DNA of 64,000 nucleotides from Rhynchospora pubera (lineage: Eukaryota; Streptophyta; Magnoliopsida; Poales; Cyperaceae). Position numbers and translations under genes: made by a program. Numbering within the stretch: position 1 is the stretch's first letter; each line of letters begins with the position of its first letter. Of this stretch, positions 53,557-64,000 are shown piece by piece. The stretch is taken from contig CM051460.1 in assembly GCA_028095005.1 (NCBI GenBank), positions 186,356,742 to 186,420,741 on the forward strand. The letters are read 5' to 3'. The notes under the pieces are model-generated. The model was not told where the DNA came from. It searched no databases and saw only the letters and a program-made list of their open reading frames with translations.

Positions 53557-54968
53557 TCTCTTCCTCTTGAGTTTCTTCTTGATTCTCAATGTGTCCTTCT
53601 TGTTCGGTTTCTTCAAATTCTTCATTTTGTATAATTTCTTCACTTTCTTCATGTGATTCTTCACCTGCAATATTTCTCAATTCTCTTCGAAACTCACTTG
53701 TTTCGATGTTAGTAACACAAGGATATATAAAATCACTTGGAAGAAATTTTTCAACATTGTTTTCATCACAATTTTCATAAAAAGGTTCATTTTCGAAAAA
53801 ACTAACATCTCTAGAAATATAAAGTTTTTTGCTTTTAGGGTCATAACATTTATACCCTTTTTTCGGAAGAGTACCCAACAAAAATAGTTTTGATTGAAGT
53901 AAAATCAAGCTTGTTACCTTTTGTGTTGTGCATAAAACATTTGCAACAAAAAACTCTTAAATGGCTAATATCTAATTTTCGACCGTAAAGAATTTCTAAA
54001 GGGCTTTTAAAATCCAAGATGGCACTTGGCAACCTATTTATTAAATAAGTTGCGGTTAAAACGGCATCCGACCAAAAAATTTTTGGAACGTTATTTTGAA
54101 ACAAAATTGACCTAGTGACTTCCAAAAGATGACGATTTTTCCTTTCAGAAACACCGTTTTGTTGAGGGGTATAAACACAAGTAGTTTGATGTAAAATACC
54201 TTTTTGTTTAAGAAAAGTAGAAAAATTTTGATTAACATATTCGGTACCATTATCCGATCTCAAAATTTTAACTTTTTTCTCAAATTGATTTTCAACAAAA
54301 TTCATAAAAGTTTGAAAATGCGAAAAAACTTCATTTTTATTTTTCATCAAATACAACCACGTGGTTTTCGAAAAATCATCAATAAAAATAACAAAATATC
54401 TATAATCATTGTAAGAAGGTATAGGAGCCGGGCCCCAAACATCGGAATGAACAAGTTCAAAAAAATCATTACTTTTAGAGCTAGAAATAGGAAAAGGGGA
54501 TCTAGTATGTTTCGCAAGTTTACAAGTTTCACAATTACTACAATCTAAATTATAAAAATTAAATATTCTATTTAAAATTCTATCGGAAGGATGCCCAACA
54601 CGCTTGTGCCAAAGTTTACTCAAATCTTCATCTTTACTAGTTTTGAAAACAAATTTATTACTATTTAAAAAATAGAGTCCATTTTCAAGAAAACCTTCAC
54701 CGATTTTTTCTTTGGTAACCAAGTCTTGAAAAATAACATTTTTTTCTTTAAAAATTATTTCGTAATTCAAATCTCTAGAAAGTTTACTAATAGATAACAA
54801 ATTAACGGAACAATCTTCAACATAAAACACATCTTGCAAAAACTTTTTTGACAAAATACTAATCATTCCCCAACCTTCAATTTTAATTTTTTCATTATTT
54901 GCAACGGTAAAGTATTGCTCACTACTAATTGGGTGGTAATTTTCTAACAAATTTTTATTTCCCGTCAT
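53528..54968 (-). pseudogene. Copia protease-integrase region, frameshifted
   Basis: The frame 53850-54968 starts just after the protease active site (ILDSGATDHMTG, D in DSGAT). It has the pre-integrase zinc region (LWHKRVGHPSDR, CETCKLAKH) and the integrase core with Asp in HSDVWGP, Asp in LRSDNGTEY and Glu in QQNGVSERKNR. The frame breaks after FVGYSSEK and the following region (YDPKSKKLYISRDVSFFE) continues in 53528-53908. Upstream, TGA replaces the Trp codon expected before ILDSG. All catalytic positions are present, but the polyprotein cannot be made in one piece. Confidence 0.9.
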
Positions 54969-54995
54969 ATGATCGGTTGCACCAGAATCAAGAAT

Positions 54996-55766
54996 TCATT
55001 TGGAATAATTATTTTTTGCATTTATAATGGTAGATCCTATGGTAAGGCATCTATTTTCATTCGGTTTTGGCCTAACAGAATTTGAATCATCAAAATTTAA
55101 ACCTTGATCATCGGTATCAATGATAGTATTACAATTTTCGAAATTTGTAAAATAAGTGTTAGGTTGATGGGCTGTACCAAGCCCATTATGAGATAATAAA
55201 AAATTTGGACCTTCAAGCCTGTGAAGCAAAGCCTCCAAGGCCCTTTCAATTCGGTCAAGTCTGTTATTAATCTTGCTCGACGAGAAGTTCTTCTCCCCCT
55301 CTCTCGAGCCACTCTTCTGCCCCTTCTCGATGGTGTCGCCATCTCCTCCTTTCTTCCAAGCCGATTTGGGACAAGAACAAGGGAGCTCGCACCTCTCCAC
55401 CTCGTGTTCGCACGAACGGGAGTTGTCAGCATTTTTCCTCCTTTTCTTTCTTTCATGGCCGGAGTTAAGGTTAGGTTGATGGCCGATGTTGATGCCTTGA
55501 TCAACACCAATCACCTGATTTTTGCTCGAGAGGCTGAAGAGCATAGTACCAGGTAACTGATTTTGAGATTTGTCGGAGCTTGAATCAAGGCAACCCTTTT
55601 TGGCACTGTACCCGATTCTTCCTCCTTGTTCTGTCAGCTTTTGTGCCGAGCAATTTTTCGATTCTGGTTGGACTATGCTCGTTGAATCTTGTTGTTTTTT
55701 CTTAATGGAATTGATTACGATTTGTGCCCATGTGGCAGTACTCTTCTCTTTCAATTTGGCTGCCAT
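54996..55766 (-). pseudogene. Unusual gag-position ORF of the degenerate copia element
   Basis: A 256-codon minus-strand frame starts with MAAKLKEKSTATWAQIV about 65 bp after the primer site, where gag belongs. It ends at a TGA directly before ILDSGATDHM. It lacks both the UBN2-type capsid fold pattern and a CCHC zinc knuckle. Instead it is polar and Ser/Lys-rich, with a Cys cluster (CEHEVERCELPCSC) and a short coiled-coil-like segment (KINNRLDRIERALEALLHR). It may be a deletion derivative that lost gag, a gag replaced by foreign sequence, or a divergent gag. The 5' position and single ATG make it the element's own first ORF. Confidence 0.6.
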
Positions 55767-55831
55767 GGGTTGAGATTTACTGGTAGGGGTTTGCTTTGAA
55801 TTTGTTTGCGGAAGCTATTATCAGAAAGTGT

Positions 55832-55843
55832 GCTCTGATACCA
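55832..55843 (-). other. Primer-binding site of degenerate copia element
   Basis: The plus strand reads GCTCTGATACCA, the complement of TGGTATCAGAGC, directly beside the upper LTR. It sets the minus orientation of the element. Confidence 0.92.
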
Positions 55844-56131
55844 TGTCGAGTTTTTGGGTTTATCAAATAATGAAAGTTTTTCTTATTGATTTCAGATAAT
55901 TACAAATGATGTACACGCCTATAAATAAGCAGAAAGAATAACGTTACAATTTTTTGACCGTTTGGTCCTAATATATACTTCCTAAATAGCAACCTCTTTT
56001 TGATATAGAAAGATTGGATGGCTATTTCTAAAAATGCCTATGATGAATAAATCTGAGGCAATCTCGTCCCTTGATTATGTGCCAGTGATGACCAATCTGA
56101 GGCACAATTATTTTCTTTTTATTTCTCAACA
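55844..56131 (-). repeat. 5' LTR of the degenerate copia element
   Basis: 288 bp, TGTCGAG...CTCAACA on the plus strand, about 97.6% identical to the partner LTR by my count of 7 differences. It is followed by ACCCC. Confidence 0.93.
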
Positions 56132-56136
56132 ACCCC

Positions 56137-58192
56137 TTACCCCCAAACCCGTCCCCCCCCCCTTTTTTTTCTGATTTTGGTATGTTAATTGTAAAAATAG
56201 AAAAAAAAATCTTTTCACTATAAACATATGTAGTAGTGAAAATTAAATGTCTATTTTTCTTTTCCATTTTAACTCACTCTATTCGAGGTTCGCTCCTTCA
56301 TTCCAAAAAATCAACCATTGAGGTTCTTAAAGAACTCACCATTTGCTTCGTCGCATTACAGTATGAAGAAACACAACTACATGAAGCAATCATTTGGTTT
56401 TTCGACTAACATGGCAGAAGCTGGTATCAAGCCAGATGAACTACAATAATGATGCGACACGGTAGGCACTGTTCATTGAGCAGTGAGCACGCTGCTTATA
56501 TTGTGCATCTCAGTAGTCAGTACCTCAAGCATTTGGAACTATTGAAAAATTAAACAAACGCAGAGATATCCTCAACTAAAATAAATAACAACTATACAAA
56601 TATCTAGGTGCCAGGTAAAAGAGACTAGAATATTGAAAAAAGAACTCTGTCAGGAAGGATAGACGACATCCATTAGGAATTTCAATTTGAACAAAGTTAA
56701 AATCAAACAATTAAAAATAATCAAAATTTAATTTGTGTTTCACATTCAGATCACTGCATGCTCAAACCATAGATAAGCAGACACTCCAGCAATGCTACCT
56801 TCTGATCTTACTCATGTAGGATTATTTAAGGAAATCACGTAAGATAGCCAGGGACAGAGAATGCATATCAAGTTCCATCCTAGAATTACTGATTCCTGTT
56901 GTTTCAAGAAAGGTGCAATTAGTATATATTACTCTTAAACAAATTATCTATGCATTTAAAGCTGCGAAGTTCCAAATGCTGGAAAGACAGCATGTTGGCT
57001 CACAAGATTTCAAGTTCAACCGTCATTGTTAACTTTAATTATATTGTTGTATTTTCGTAAGTTTAGCTTCTCGCTAAATTGACTTTTATTTAATTTAAGA
57101 TGAGATCTTAGATCCTCATTTTTGCTTCAAAAAAAACTTTAAATATATTGATACATCAATAGTAAGTATGAGGAAATCTTCCCCAAAAGTATAGGTTAAT
57201 AATTATCAGCTTGCGTCCTTATTTTAGGGAAATATCAGCAAGGTCTAAGGTGCATTAAGACCCCCAGCAAATAATATCAAAATATCAACCAAATTTCCAT
57301 GCTTTTTATTGGAATTTTCTCTAGGGAAAATTGCTAATTAACTAATTTTCCCACCATTTATGTCCTTGGTCTTTTTATTGTTTTCAACCAATAAATCCAA
57401 GTCCAGAACAATTGATTTAGTGAAAAATATCAGACCTGATCTGATAGGTATAGAGGATTCAGCCTGACAAAGTACTGGAGTTCAACATGTATTATTCGTC
57501 TATCACTGGTAAATATCCAAATCAAATATTACTATATGCATATAAGTACAGGGAATATATCACATCAGAAATAATAAGTTACAAAGTTGCTTGGCTGGTT
57601 AATACTCAAATATGAGGTCCAATGTACATAATAGTAGTAAAATATCATAATATTGTATTATGTCATACAGACCACCTACTGGAATTCACCGTGATAAATT
57701 ATACTAGTGATGCCAACCCAACTGGTAGGATCCAGGTCTAATTTTTAATATTGGAAGATGGAAGCTTCAAAATTTAAATAAAATAGAAAAAATATTGAAG
57801 GAAAAAAATGATACCCTGAGCCCTAAATTTTCACTTTCAGTAATATGTTCCATGTGCCGGTACACTAACCATATCTATGATGTTACCATGCTACTTCCTA
57901 GGGCAATCTTTATGTTTTGGCGGCAGTGATGGGTCCAAGTAATAATATAACAAGAGTAGTCTTTTTGCTTTTACTTAGCATGCTTCACTACTTCATTCAA
58001 GGAGGATTTCACCATTGCATTAAATGATGGAGATCTTGCATGTACGCTAAAACAAAACATGCTTTATTGTCGGGAAGCTAGTTGGAAACCAAACGAAACT
58101 ATTGGCAATCATCCTAAATCATATGATATTTACTTTATCAATCTATACCTGCATAAGCAGAGGCCATCATATTTCTCAAGTCTTTAAGCCAG
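56137..58192. other. Intergenic DNA, nothing recognised
   Basis: AT-rich sequence with a C-run and T-run next to the copia border (56151-56170) and no long ORF, RNA gene or transposon ends that I can see. Confidence 0.45.
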
Positions 58193-59290
58193 CTAGATCA
58201 AGCTAGGTGTAAGCCACATGGGGTCTCCACACAATGAACCGAATTCTTCCGTGAGGCAAGCATTTTGCAGAACATCCTTCCCAGTATCCAAATGGATCTG
58301 ATTGATGGCAAGACTAAAATACCCTATGTCCGTAGGACACTGTACAACACAGTACAATTCATTCCCTTGCCCTCCCTCCAATTGCAGATTAATAGAATGA
58401 TTCTGGTTGAGAAAAAGCACCAGCTTTCCAATGTTCCGCACTAGTTGCCATTGCTGCCTATCATCAAACCACTTGTGCACTAAAATTTTAGTTGTTTCAT
58501 GATTTTTAGTACTTAGCACTACAAGGGGCTCACCAGATTTTGAATCTCCCTCAACAAGATATACTTGGTCATATAAGCTGTTGTAGTAGAGTTTAGAAGG
58601 TAATGTCCTTACCGAAAGGTCCCGAAGGTTATAAACCGACACTTCCATCTCACTATTGAGCGTGTAAACTATGTTCTTATGGCATGTAAAACCCATCAGA
58701 AATCGTTGTTTATCCTTCATCAGAAGGCAGGTCCAGCGAGTATCCCCAATCCGGCAGAAGCCCAACTTCCAATTTGATGATGACAATGATAGAAATGAAG
58801 CCACAACAAAACAATCATCCTCAGAAGGATTGCAAGATAAAATTGCTTTTAGTACACAATATACCCCTTTCTGTTCAGAAGGATCAACTTTTGCAGGAAG
58901 GTCAATGGTGCTTTGTGTGATTGGGTTGAACAACGAGACTCTCCAGAAATGCTCCAGCACCAGCCAGCCATGGGAGGAGCCACAGATGCGCTTGCCACTG
59001 ATGTATGGCAACAAAAAATGGTGGGTTTTTGACTGAAAGGGATCGTAGAAAGCAAGTTTGCAAACATCGACAGAGGTTCGAGGGAGCAGGAGCCAGGGGA
59101 ATTGGGGAGGGAGATGGCGAGGGTTGGGAGTCAGGGCTCTTCGCCAGGCCTTACAAACAATCCGGAGGTGGATGTATTCGGTGTTGGCGGTGGAAGCCTT
59201 CTTGGCTATGGTTGTCACTTGTCACCAAATCGGCTGGAAGGTCGGCCCAATCCCGTCTTAACCTCTGGCTTTCAATGATTAGACCGAGTC
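58193..59290 (-). pseudogene. KIB/SKIP23-type F-box protein, frameshifted
   Basis: The minus-strand frame 58193-59218 has the DUF295/KIB beta-propeller pattern: LRIVCKAWRRAL, PWLLLP, CGSSHGWLVL, LFNPITQSTIDLP, LGFCRIGDTRWT and the Trp-containing C-terminus. It has no ATG at its start. The F-box opening RDWADLPADLV lies just upstream (about 59226-59258) in another frame. The 7-bp direct repeat TTGTCAC at 59212-59218 and 59219-59225 explains the shift exactly. One copy would restore a continuous F-box (residues LVTTIAKKAS). Above it, in the F-box frame, a TGA precedes any ATG. Such proteins select targets for SCF ubiquitin ligases. An upstream exon might supply a start, but the frameshift makes a pseudogene likely. 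Confidence 0.82.
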
Positions 59291-59309
59291 ACCGAGTAGA
59301 GTTTTAAGA

Positions 59310-60239
59310 TCTAGATTGAGATCGATAATCTCACTCTCACTCGAAAAGAAGTTAGTTGCGGCGGGAGAAAGAATACACGACTGAAGGTAAGAACGGAGCT
59401 GATACGAGACATCTGACAATTTGCCATCCTCACATCCACACCCACGCGTCAAAAATGGGCTGGCTCAAAAGTGATGCGCTGCAATCTGCGTGTCATAGCT
59501 AGACACTGAGAGTATTTATAAGTTGAAATAAAGAAGTATATAAATGTATTTTTTAATAAAATTAAACAAATTTAATAACATTTATAATGAATTAAATTCC
59601 ACCATTTGGATCTATCAGTTGAAAATATAAAGTAGTATATATTTGTGAATAAGGAATTTCATTATGCATAACAATGCAGTATTTTTTTTTTTCAACATTT
59701 AGTGTTCAAAAAGTGATTAAATGTTTATTAGGTGGCAAATACATTAACTAAAGGAGTATATACTTCTCCGTAAGGGAGCATATACTTCTTTATAAGAGAT
59801 TAAAATATTCAAGATACAAATTTCAGTCAAAATTGTTCAAATGAGCATTCAATATACAAAAGAATTATATACTTCTTCATAAGGACTTCAAATAAGCATT
59901 AAAAAAACAGTCAAGATTCTTCAAATAAGCATTCAATATACTTAAAGGTGTATATACTTCTTAATAAGAGAGTATAAAATTCTTCATAAGAGATTCAAAT
60001 AAGCATTCAAGATACAAATTGCAACAAGATTGTTCAAATAAGCCACCAACATTACCAATTTAATTGTATATCAATCCTAACAATAAAATCAAGTTCAACT
60101 TAATATTCAGTCTAACCAACCATAAAATCATTACAACCAAATTCAAACATGCTAACAAACTTAATAGAAACGGCAACAACAACCATCAACAATCTCAGTC
60201 AAAGTCCAGGAGAAAATATTCGCTCACATTCTGAAATTT
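59310..60239. other. Intergenic DNA with short degenerate repeats
   Basis: The first 200 bp are the flank of the F-box copy. From about 59740 to 60030 a loose repeat occurs, built from AAAGGAGTATATACTTCTT, CATAAG and TTCAAATAAGCATTCAA, with a period near 65-110 bp. No coding region was seen. Confidence 0.5.
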
Positions 60240-60359
60240 AGACTTCATTTGATTTATAGGGTTTAATAACAAACGGTAAGCAACCACGCGCTCATCATCA
60301 CATACATCAATCTGCAAAAGAAAAAATATACAATTTTAGAATATATATTTCCTTAATCA

Positions 60360-60870
60360 TATGTTTTATACTCCGTTGTTAGATATTATTTACTTCCTTA
60401 TCATATGTTTTGTACTCCTTTAAACATATGCTAAAATACCAAACACACATGCCAGGTTCTTGATATGTACTCTCTTGTTAGATATTATTTACTCTCTTAT
60501 CCTATATTTTGTACTCCTTTAAGATTATGCTAAAATACCAAACATACCTGTCGGGTTCTTGATATGTACTCCCTTGTTAGATATTATTTACTCCCTTATC
60601 CTATATTTTTGTACTCCTTTAAGCCTATATTAGAACAACAAACAAACAACAAAGCTTCTTGATATGTACTCCCTTGTTAGATATTATTTATTTCCTTATC
60701 CTATGTTATGTACTCCTTTAAACCTATGCTAAAATACCAAACACACATGCCAGGTTCTTGATATGTACTCCCTTGTTAGATATTATTTACTCTCTTATCC
60801 TATATTTTGTACACATTTAAGCCTATACTAAAAGAGCAAACAAAACGCTTAAAGGAGTAGAAAAATTCAA
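60360..60870. repeat. ~99-bp minisatellite, array 1
   Basis: Units start TTCTTGATATGTACTC at 60457, 60556, 60656 and 60755, a period of 99-100 bp, plus a partial unit before 60457. Each unit contains GTTAGATATTATTTACT, TTATCCTATATTTTGTACTC and CTAAAATACCAAACA. Units differ by a few bases. Confidence 0.93.
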
Positions 60871-61339
60871 TATATTTTATAATTAACAAATACATAATCC
60901 CTTAAGTAAATTCAATACATTTTATAATTAATAAAGGATTTTTTACGTACACAAATGAGACAACTAAATGCAAGACATCAGAATAGACATTTAAATACTC
61001 CCTTATATATAAATAAATGAAAACATAAGTGAATAAATACTCCCTTATATATAAATAAATGAACACATATGTGAATAAATACTCCCTTATATACTTCCTT
61101 TACATTTTATATTTACTCTATTTTTTTATAATAACTATACTTTTGTTTATATCAATGATTTCAAAATAAAGATATATACTCTCTCACCTGAAATAAACAA
61201 AAAAAAAGTATTAGCTTATTATCACCTGAAATAAAGATATATACCTCATGGATAGGATCTAGTAGTAGCCGGTAAGCAACAACATGTTTATCATCACTGA
61301 CATTAATCTGCAAAACATAGAATTGTTCAATGTTAAAAC

Positions 61340-62065
61340 AAACACAATTGTCAGGTTCTTGATATGTACTCCGTTGTTAGATATTATTTACTCCCTTATC
61401 ATATATTTTGTACTCCTTTAAGTCTATGCTAAAATACCAAACACACATGCCAGATTCTTGATATGTACTCCCTTGTTAGATATTATTTACTCTCTTATGT
61501 TATATTTTCTACTCCTTTAATATTATGCTAAAATATCGAACACACATGTCAGGTTCTTGATATGTACTCCCTTGTTAGATATTATTTACTGCCTTATCAT
61601 ATATTTTGTACTCCTTAAAGATTATGCTAAAATACCAAACACGCATGTCAGGTTCTTGATATGTACTCACTTGTTAAATATTATATACTCCCTTGTTAAA
61701 TATTATGTACTTCCTTATTCTATATTTTGTACTCCTTTAAGCCTATATTAGAATAACAAATAAACAACAAAGTTTCTTGATATGTACTTTCTTCTTAAGT
61801 ATTATTTACTCTCTTATCATATGTTTTGTACTCCTTTAAGCCTATGCTAAAATACCAAACACACCTGCCAGGTTCTTGATATGTATTCCCTTGTTAGACA
61901 TTATTTACTCCCTTATGTTACATTTTTTATTACTTTAAGCCTATATTAGAACAACAAACAAACAACAAAGTTTCTTGATATGTACTCCCTTCTTAAGTAT
62001 TATTTACTCCCTTATCCTATGTTATGTACTCCTTTAAGCCTATACTAAAATATCAAAAACACATG
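61340..62065. repeat. ~99-bp minisatellite, array 2
   Basis: The same unit as array 1, starting at 61356, 61455, 61554, 61653, 61774, 61873 and 61972. The period is 99 bp except one unit of 121 bp that carries an internal duplication of CTTGTTAAATATTAT. Two unit subtypes (CTAAAATACC and TTAGAACAACAAACAAAC) alternate in both arrays. Confidence 0.93.
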
Positions 62066-62637
62066 AGGAACAATTCTGAAAAAATTAAAATAATCATAAA
62101 TTATAAATAAAAATATACTACTGGTATTGAAAACAACTATGATCTGATCAACCTTATTTGAAAACAAACAATATCAGTGATTTCATGCCTGACGCAATAA
62201 TTCAAACTAAGTGCATTACTCTTGCATATATCAAAGAATAGACATCGTAGTACTTAGATCTCATATTGCAGTTCAAAAAAAAACCATCCATGCAGTTCTT
62301 CAGTGTTAAAAACATAAAATGTAAAGACATGTTGCATCAAACTTAACACACACAGATCAAGAAATCTCAGAGGCAATGAAGAAATCTCATGTATATCTAT
62401 CAATATAAAGCAAGAGATGAATTGAGCTTTAGACCTTGAGATCGATAAAATAACACAACGATCATCCCTTAAATTAAGGACCTACATCACAAAAAACCTA
62501 GCAAGCATCCAAAGCTAGATAACTACACTGCACATATCTAATCGTAAAGCTACGAAGATCTATAATTACCTTCTCAATCAATCGACATCAAAAATAAAAA
62601 ATAAAAGAAGAGAGAATGGAACAATACCTTAATGTAG

Positions 62638-62730
62638 ACATTCTCAGCTGCCTTCTCCTCTTCGCTGAGCACCTTGCTTCCAGATGAGAAGAATCATCTC
62701 GACACGTCTCATGCCCACTCGTCCTGCCAT
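62638..62730 (-). pseudogene. IF1-like (mitochondrial ATPase inhibitor type) exon fragment
   Basis: The minus strand reads FFSSGSKVLSEEEKAAENVY followed by IK and a GTATTG donor (GT at 62636-62637). This is the opening of the plant IF1/At2g27730-type family (GKGRVLSEEERAAENVYI). ATG at 62730 starts a basic, transit-peptide-like stretch (MAGRVGMRRVEM), but in the frame one base off; in the IF1 frame TGA lies at 62694-62696. The expected next exon (KMEREKLEK type) was not found. Instead the duplicated exon-minisatellite unit follows. I read it as a broken gene fragment. A single sequencing indel would restore the start. Confidence 0.6.
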
Positions 62731-63623
62731 TTCTCAGATCAATCAAGCTTTTCGGAATTGCGAAGCCTAGAAACTCACCACTGACTTACGTGCGTTTTCG
62801 GAGGAGAGATTGGGAGTTTCGCTGCCTTTGGAGGTTGAAGAGGAGGTCCGGCGCTGCCACGGTGATGCTGAGAGGAGAGAGATCGGATATGAAACGAGAG
62901 AGAAAAATTGAAAGAGAGGTTTCGTCTGAACAAAAGAGATCTGAGCGAAAGAGATATTTGAGCGAGAGATCACGTGCAACACACGTGAATACGGAGAGGA
63001 TACTAAACTGGATGGGCTGGGCCTGGGTGCGTGAGGATGGCAGGATTTAAGGATGGTAAATAGGATATCCGAGGTAAGAATGCAAACATGCGGTGTGAGT
63101 TGAGCTGGGCAGTTTCTGTTGGGCCGAGTATTGTTTATCTTTTGTTTTCTTTTCCTTCTTTCTCAGCTGTTCACTTTCAGTTTTCGCAGTTCGGCCTGCT
63201 AGGATTAAGCAATGATTCCTTTCCGGCTTCCGCCTTGATCTTCTCTTTTATTATTTTTCCGAATTTTGAGTCAGACACAGTCACAGAGTATAAAAGAAAA
63301 TTTATTTCGCCGAGAAATTCATGGAACTGAAAAGTATTTTGATTATAAATTTCAATAGCAGATTTTACTTTTAATTTCCTTGTGCCATTTCTAGTCCTCC
63401 ATAGTAAGTTCGTAACTTCTTAATTTAGTTCTCAACAAACGCAAGGTGATTATTTTACCTCAAAAGTTACAGTTTTCTTTTTAAGAGAGAAGTTTCGTAA
63501 AGCTCATAATAGAATTTTTGTCCCTATTCTTTACTAATTACTGGTGTACCAAGTGTGTAACCTTGTATTTCAACTTATACAAATTTTTTTAAAAGAAAAA
63601 AAAAACATAGATTATATAGCTTA
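62731..63623. other. Flank of the IF1-like fragment, no gene
   Basis: The stretch 62760-62960 is purine-rich and looks like an untranslated leader on the minus strand. The plus-strand ORF 62790-63050 is basic low complexity without a family pattern. The rest is AT-rich. Confidence 0.4.
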
Positions 63624-63837
63624 TGTTATAAATGAAATTATATATTGATTGTCCATTTTCATTATTCCTATTAATTGTATGAGATCTATAGCATTAATTA
63701 GAAGATTTGTTTTTGCCTTATAAATAGAGGATGTATACTGTAATCTAGATTGAACAATTGAGAATAAGAATTACAGAGCACCACTTTACTCTCTCTTTTA
63801 TCTTTGTCTCTTCCACCTTTAATTTTATTTTATAACA
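63624..63837 (+). repeat. 5' LTR of a copia element running off the window
   Basis: Starts TGTTATAAATG and ends TTTATAACA, 214 bp, with inverted tips TGTTATAA/TTATAACA. A TATAAATAGAGG box at about 63719-63730 is followed by the leader region. Short LTRs with this primer site suit the Ale/Retrofit group. The other LTR and coding region lie beyond the window. Confidence 0.7.
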
Positions 63838-63838
63838 C

Positions 63839-63851
63839 GTTATCAGCACGA
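63839..63851 (+). other. Primer-binding site (GTTATCAGCACGA type)
   Basis: GTTATCAGCACGA begins one base after the LTR end. It is a common primer site of short-LTR plant copia elements and supports the LTR call. Confidence 0.7.
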
Positions 63852-64000
63852 ATCGCTCAGGAGGAAAAGGTAAAAGGGTTTGATTGAAATTGATATAGTG
63901 TATTTGAATATTTGCAAATGTACATCCCGTAGTTATTTGTAATTCAAACCGTAACTTTTGCAATCTGTTTAGATCTGTTTATATATGTTGAGATTCATTC

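Larger units (their letters stand above)
49809..56131 (-). mobile_element. Degenerate Ty1/copia element with nested solo LTR
   Basis: The minus-strand element has 288-bp LTRs at both ends, a tRNA-Met-type primer site next to the upper LTR and the 5-bp duplication ACCCC at 49804-49808 and 56132-56136. Total length is 6323 bp, of which about 1760 bp is the nested solo LTR with one TCTCT copy. The two LTRs differ at about 7 of 288 positions, so it is clearly older than the element at 7141. The coding region has a stop between gag and protease and at least three frameshifts in pol, so it is not autonomous. Confidence 0.95.
60240..62070 (-). repeat. Duplicated exon-plus-minisatellite unit
   Basis: Two segments share a plan. 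Each has a minus-strand exon-like piece (60195-60312 and 61247-61310) with a TTTTGCAG acceptor and the peptide pattern I-V-DD--VVAYRLLL-PI, preceded on the minus strand by a minisatellite array. Copy 61247 ends in a GTATAT donor; copy 60240 reads on to a stop (TGA) after LLDFD. The pieces are in the same phase. This is a tandem duplication of about 1 kb. The peptide is not one I recognise. Confidence 0.65.

Noticed and set aside
60360..62065. Regular repeats that could be taken for a CRISPR-like array
   Set aside because: The whole ~99-bp unit repeats, with no unique spacers, and the context is a plant genome. It is a minisatellite.
62790..63050. 86-codon Arg/Glu-rich plus-strand ORF
   Set aside because: Purine-rich low-complexity DNA antisense to a probable 5' leader. 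No conserved motif.

Overview
The window is plant nuclear DNA, most likely from a flowering plant. It holds intron-rich genes with GT-AG borders, plant-type gene families (TMS1/ERDJ3A co-chaperone, PCC13-62 desiccation protein, bHLH140-type aprataxin, CML calcium sensor, KIB/SKIP23 F-box, pyruvate decarboxylase), a nuclear tRNA-His, and a dense layer of copia, MULE, hAT, Harbinger-like and LINE sequences. The non-coding DNA is AT-rich. I cannot name the species.

Layout. 1-7,140: an ancient ~1.5 kb tandem duplication, then mostly anonymous DNA with possible minus-strand exons near 7 kb. 7,141-12,327: a young, apparently intact Ty1/copia element with a 5-bp target duplication; it appears to sit in a short intron of that unrecognised minus-strand gene. 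12,677-14,040: an FQR1/WrbA-type quinone reductase copy broken by a frameshift. 17,784-21,159: a complete six-exon TMS1/ERDJ3A-like DnaJ gene with a perfect heat-shock element. 22,431-23,585: a three-exon desiccation-related ferritin-like gene behind a tandemly duplicated upstream block. 24,140-26,215: a non-autonomous hAT element and a decayed MULE. 26,380-27,668: a two-exon gene for a small, probably organellar membrane protein. 28,272-28,700: an intronless calmodulin-like gene.

30,461-37,969 is a transposon-rich block: a second hAT element, a solo LTR with a long near-perfect hairpin nested in it, two MITEs, a 1.75-kb solo LTR inside the probable intron of a broken GRF-zinc-finger gene, and a LINE fragment. 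38,050-38,121 is tRNA-His(GTG). 38,368-41,940 is a MULE with 9-bp target duplications and a broken transposase. 42,123-45,319 is the aprataxin/bHLH140 gene. 46,067-48,780 is a pyruvate decarboxylase copy with several lesions and a fivefold 48-bp repeat near its start. 49,809-56,131 is a degenerate copia element on the minus strand, split by a second solo LTR of the 1.75-kb family. 58,193-59,290 is a KIB-type F-box pseudogene created by a 7-bp duplication. 60,240-62,065 carries a duplicated exon-plus-minisatellite unit with ~99-bp repeats, followed by an IF1-like exon fragment. 63,624 to the end is the 5' LTR and primer site of another copia element.

The likely working host genes are TMS1/ERDJ3A (ER protein folding, heat), PCC13-62-like (desiccation), the 209-residue membrane protein, the CML calcium sensor, the aprataxin homologue (DNA-end repair) and tRNA-His. 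The other recognisable host genes here (FQR1, GRF, PDC, F-box, IF1-like) all carry visible disabling changes. Three features stand out: the pair of MULEs with shared CCGAAA...TTTCGG ends and GATCGGAATCC palindromic arrays, the nested hairpin in a solo LTR, and the duplicated exon-minisatellite unit.
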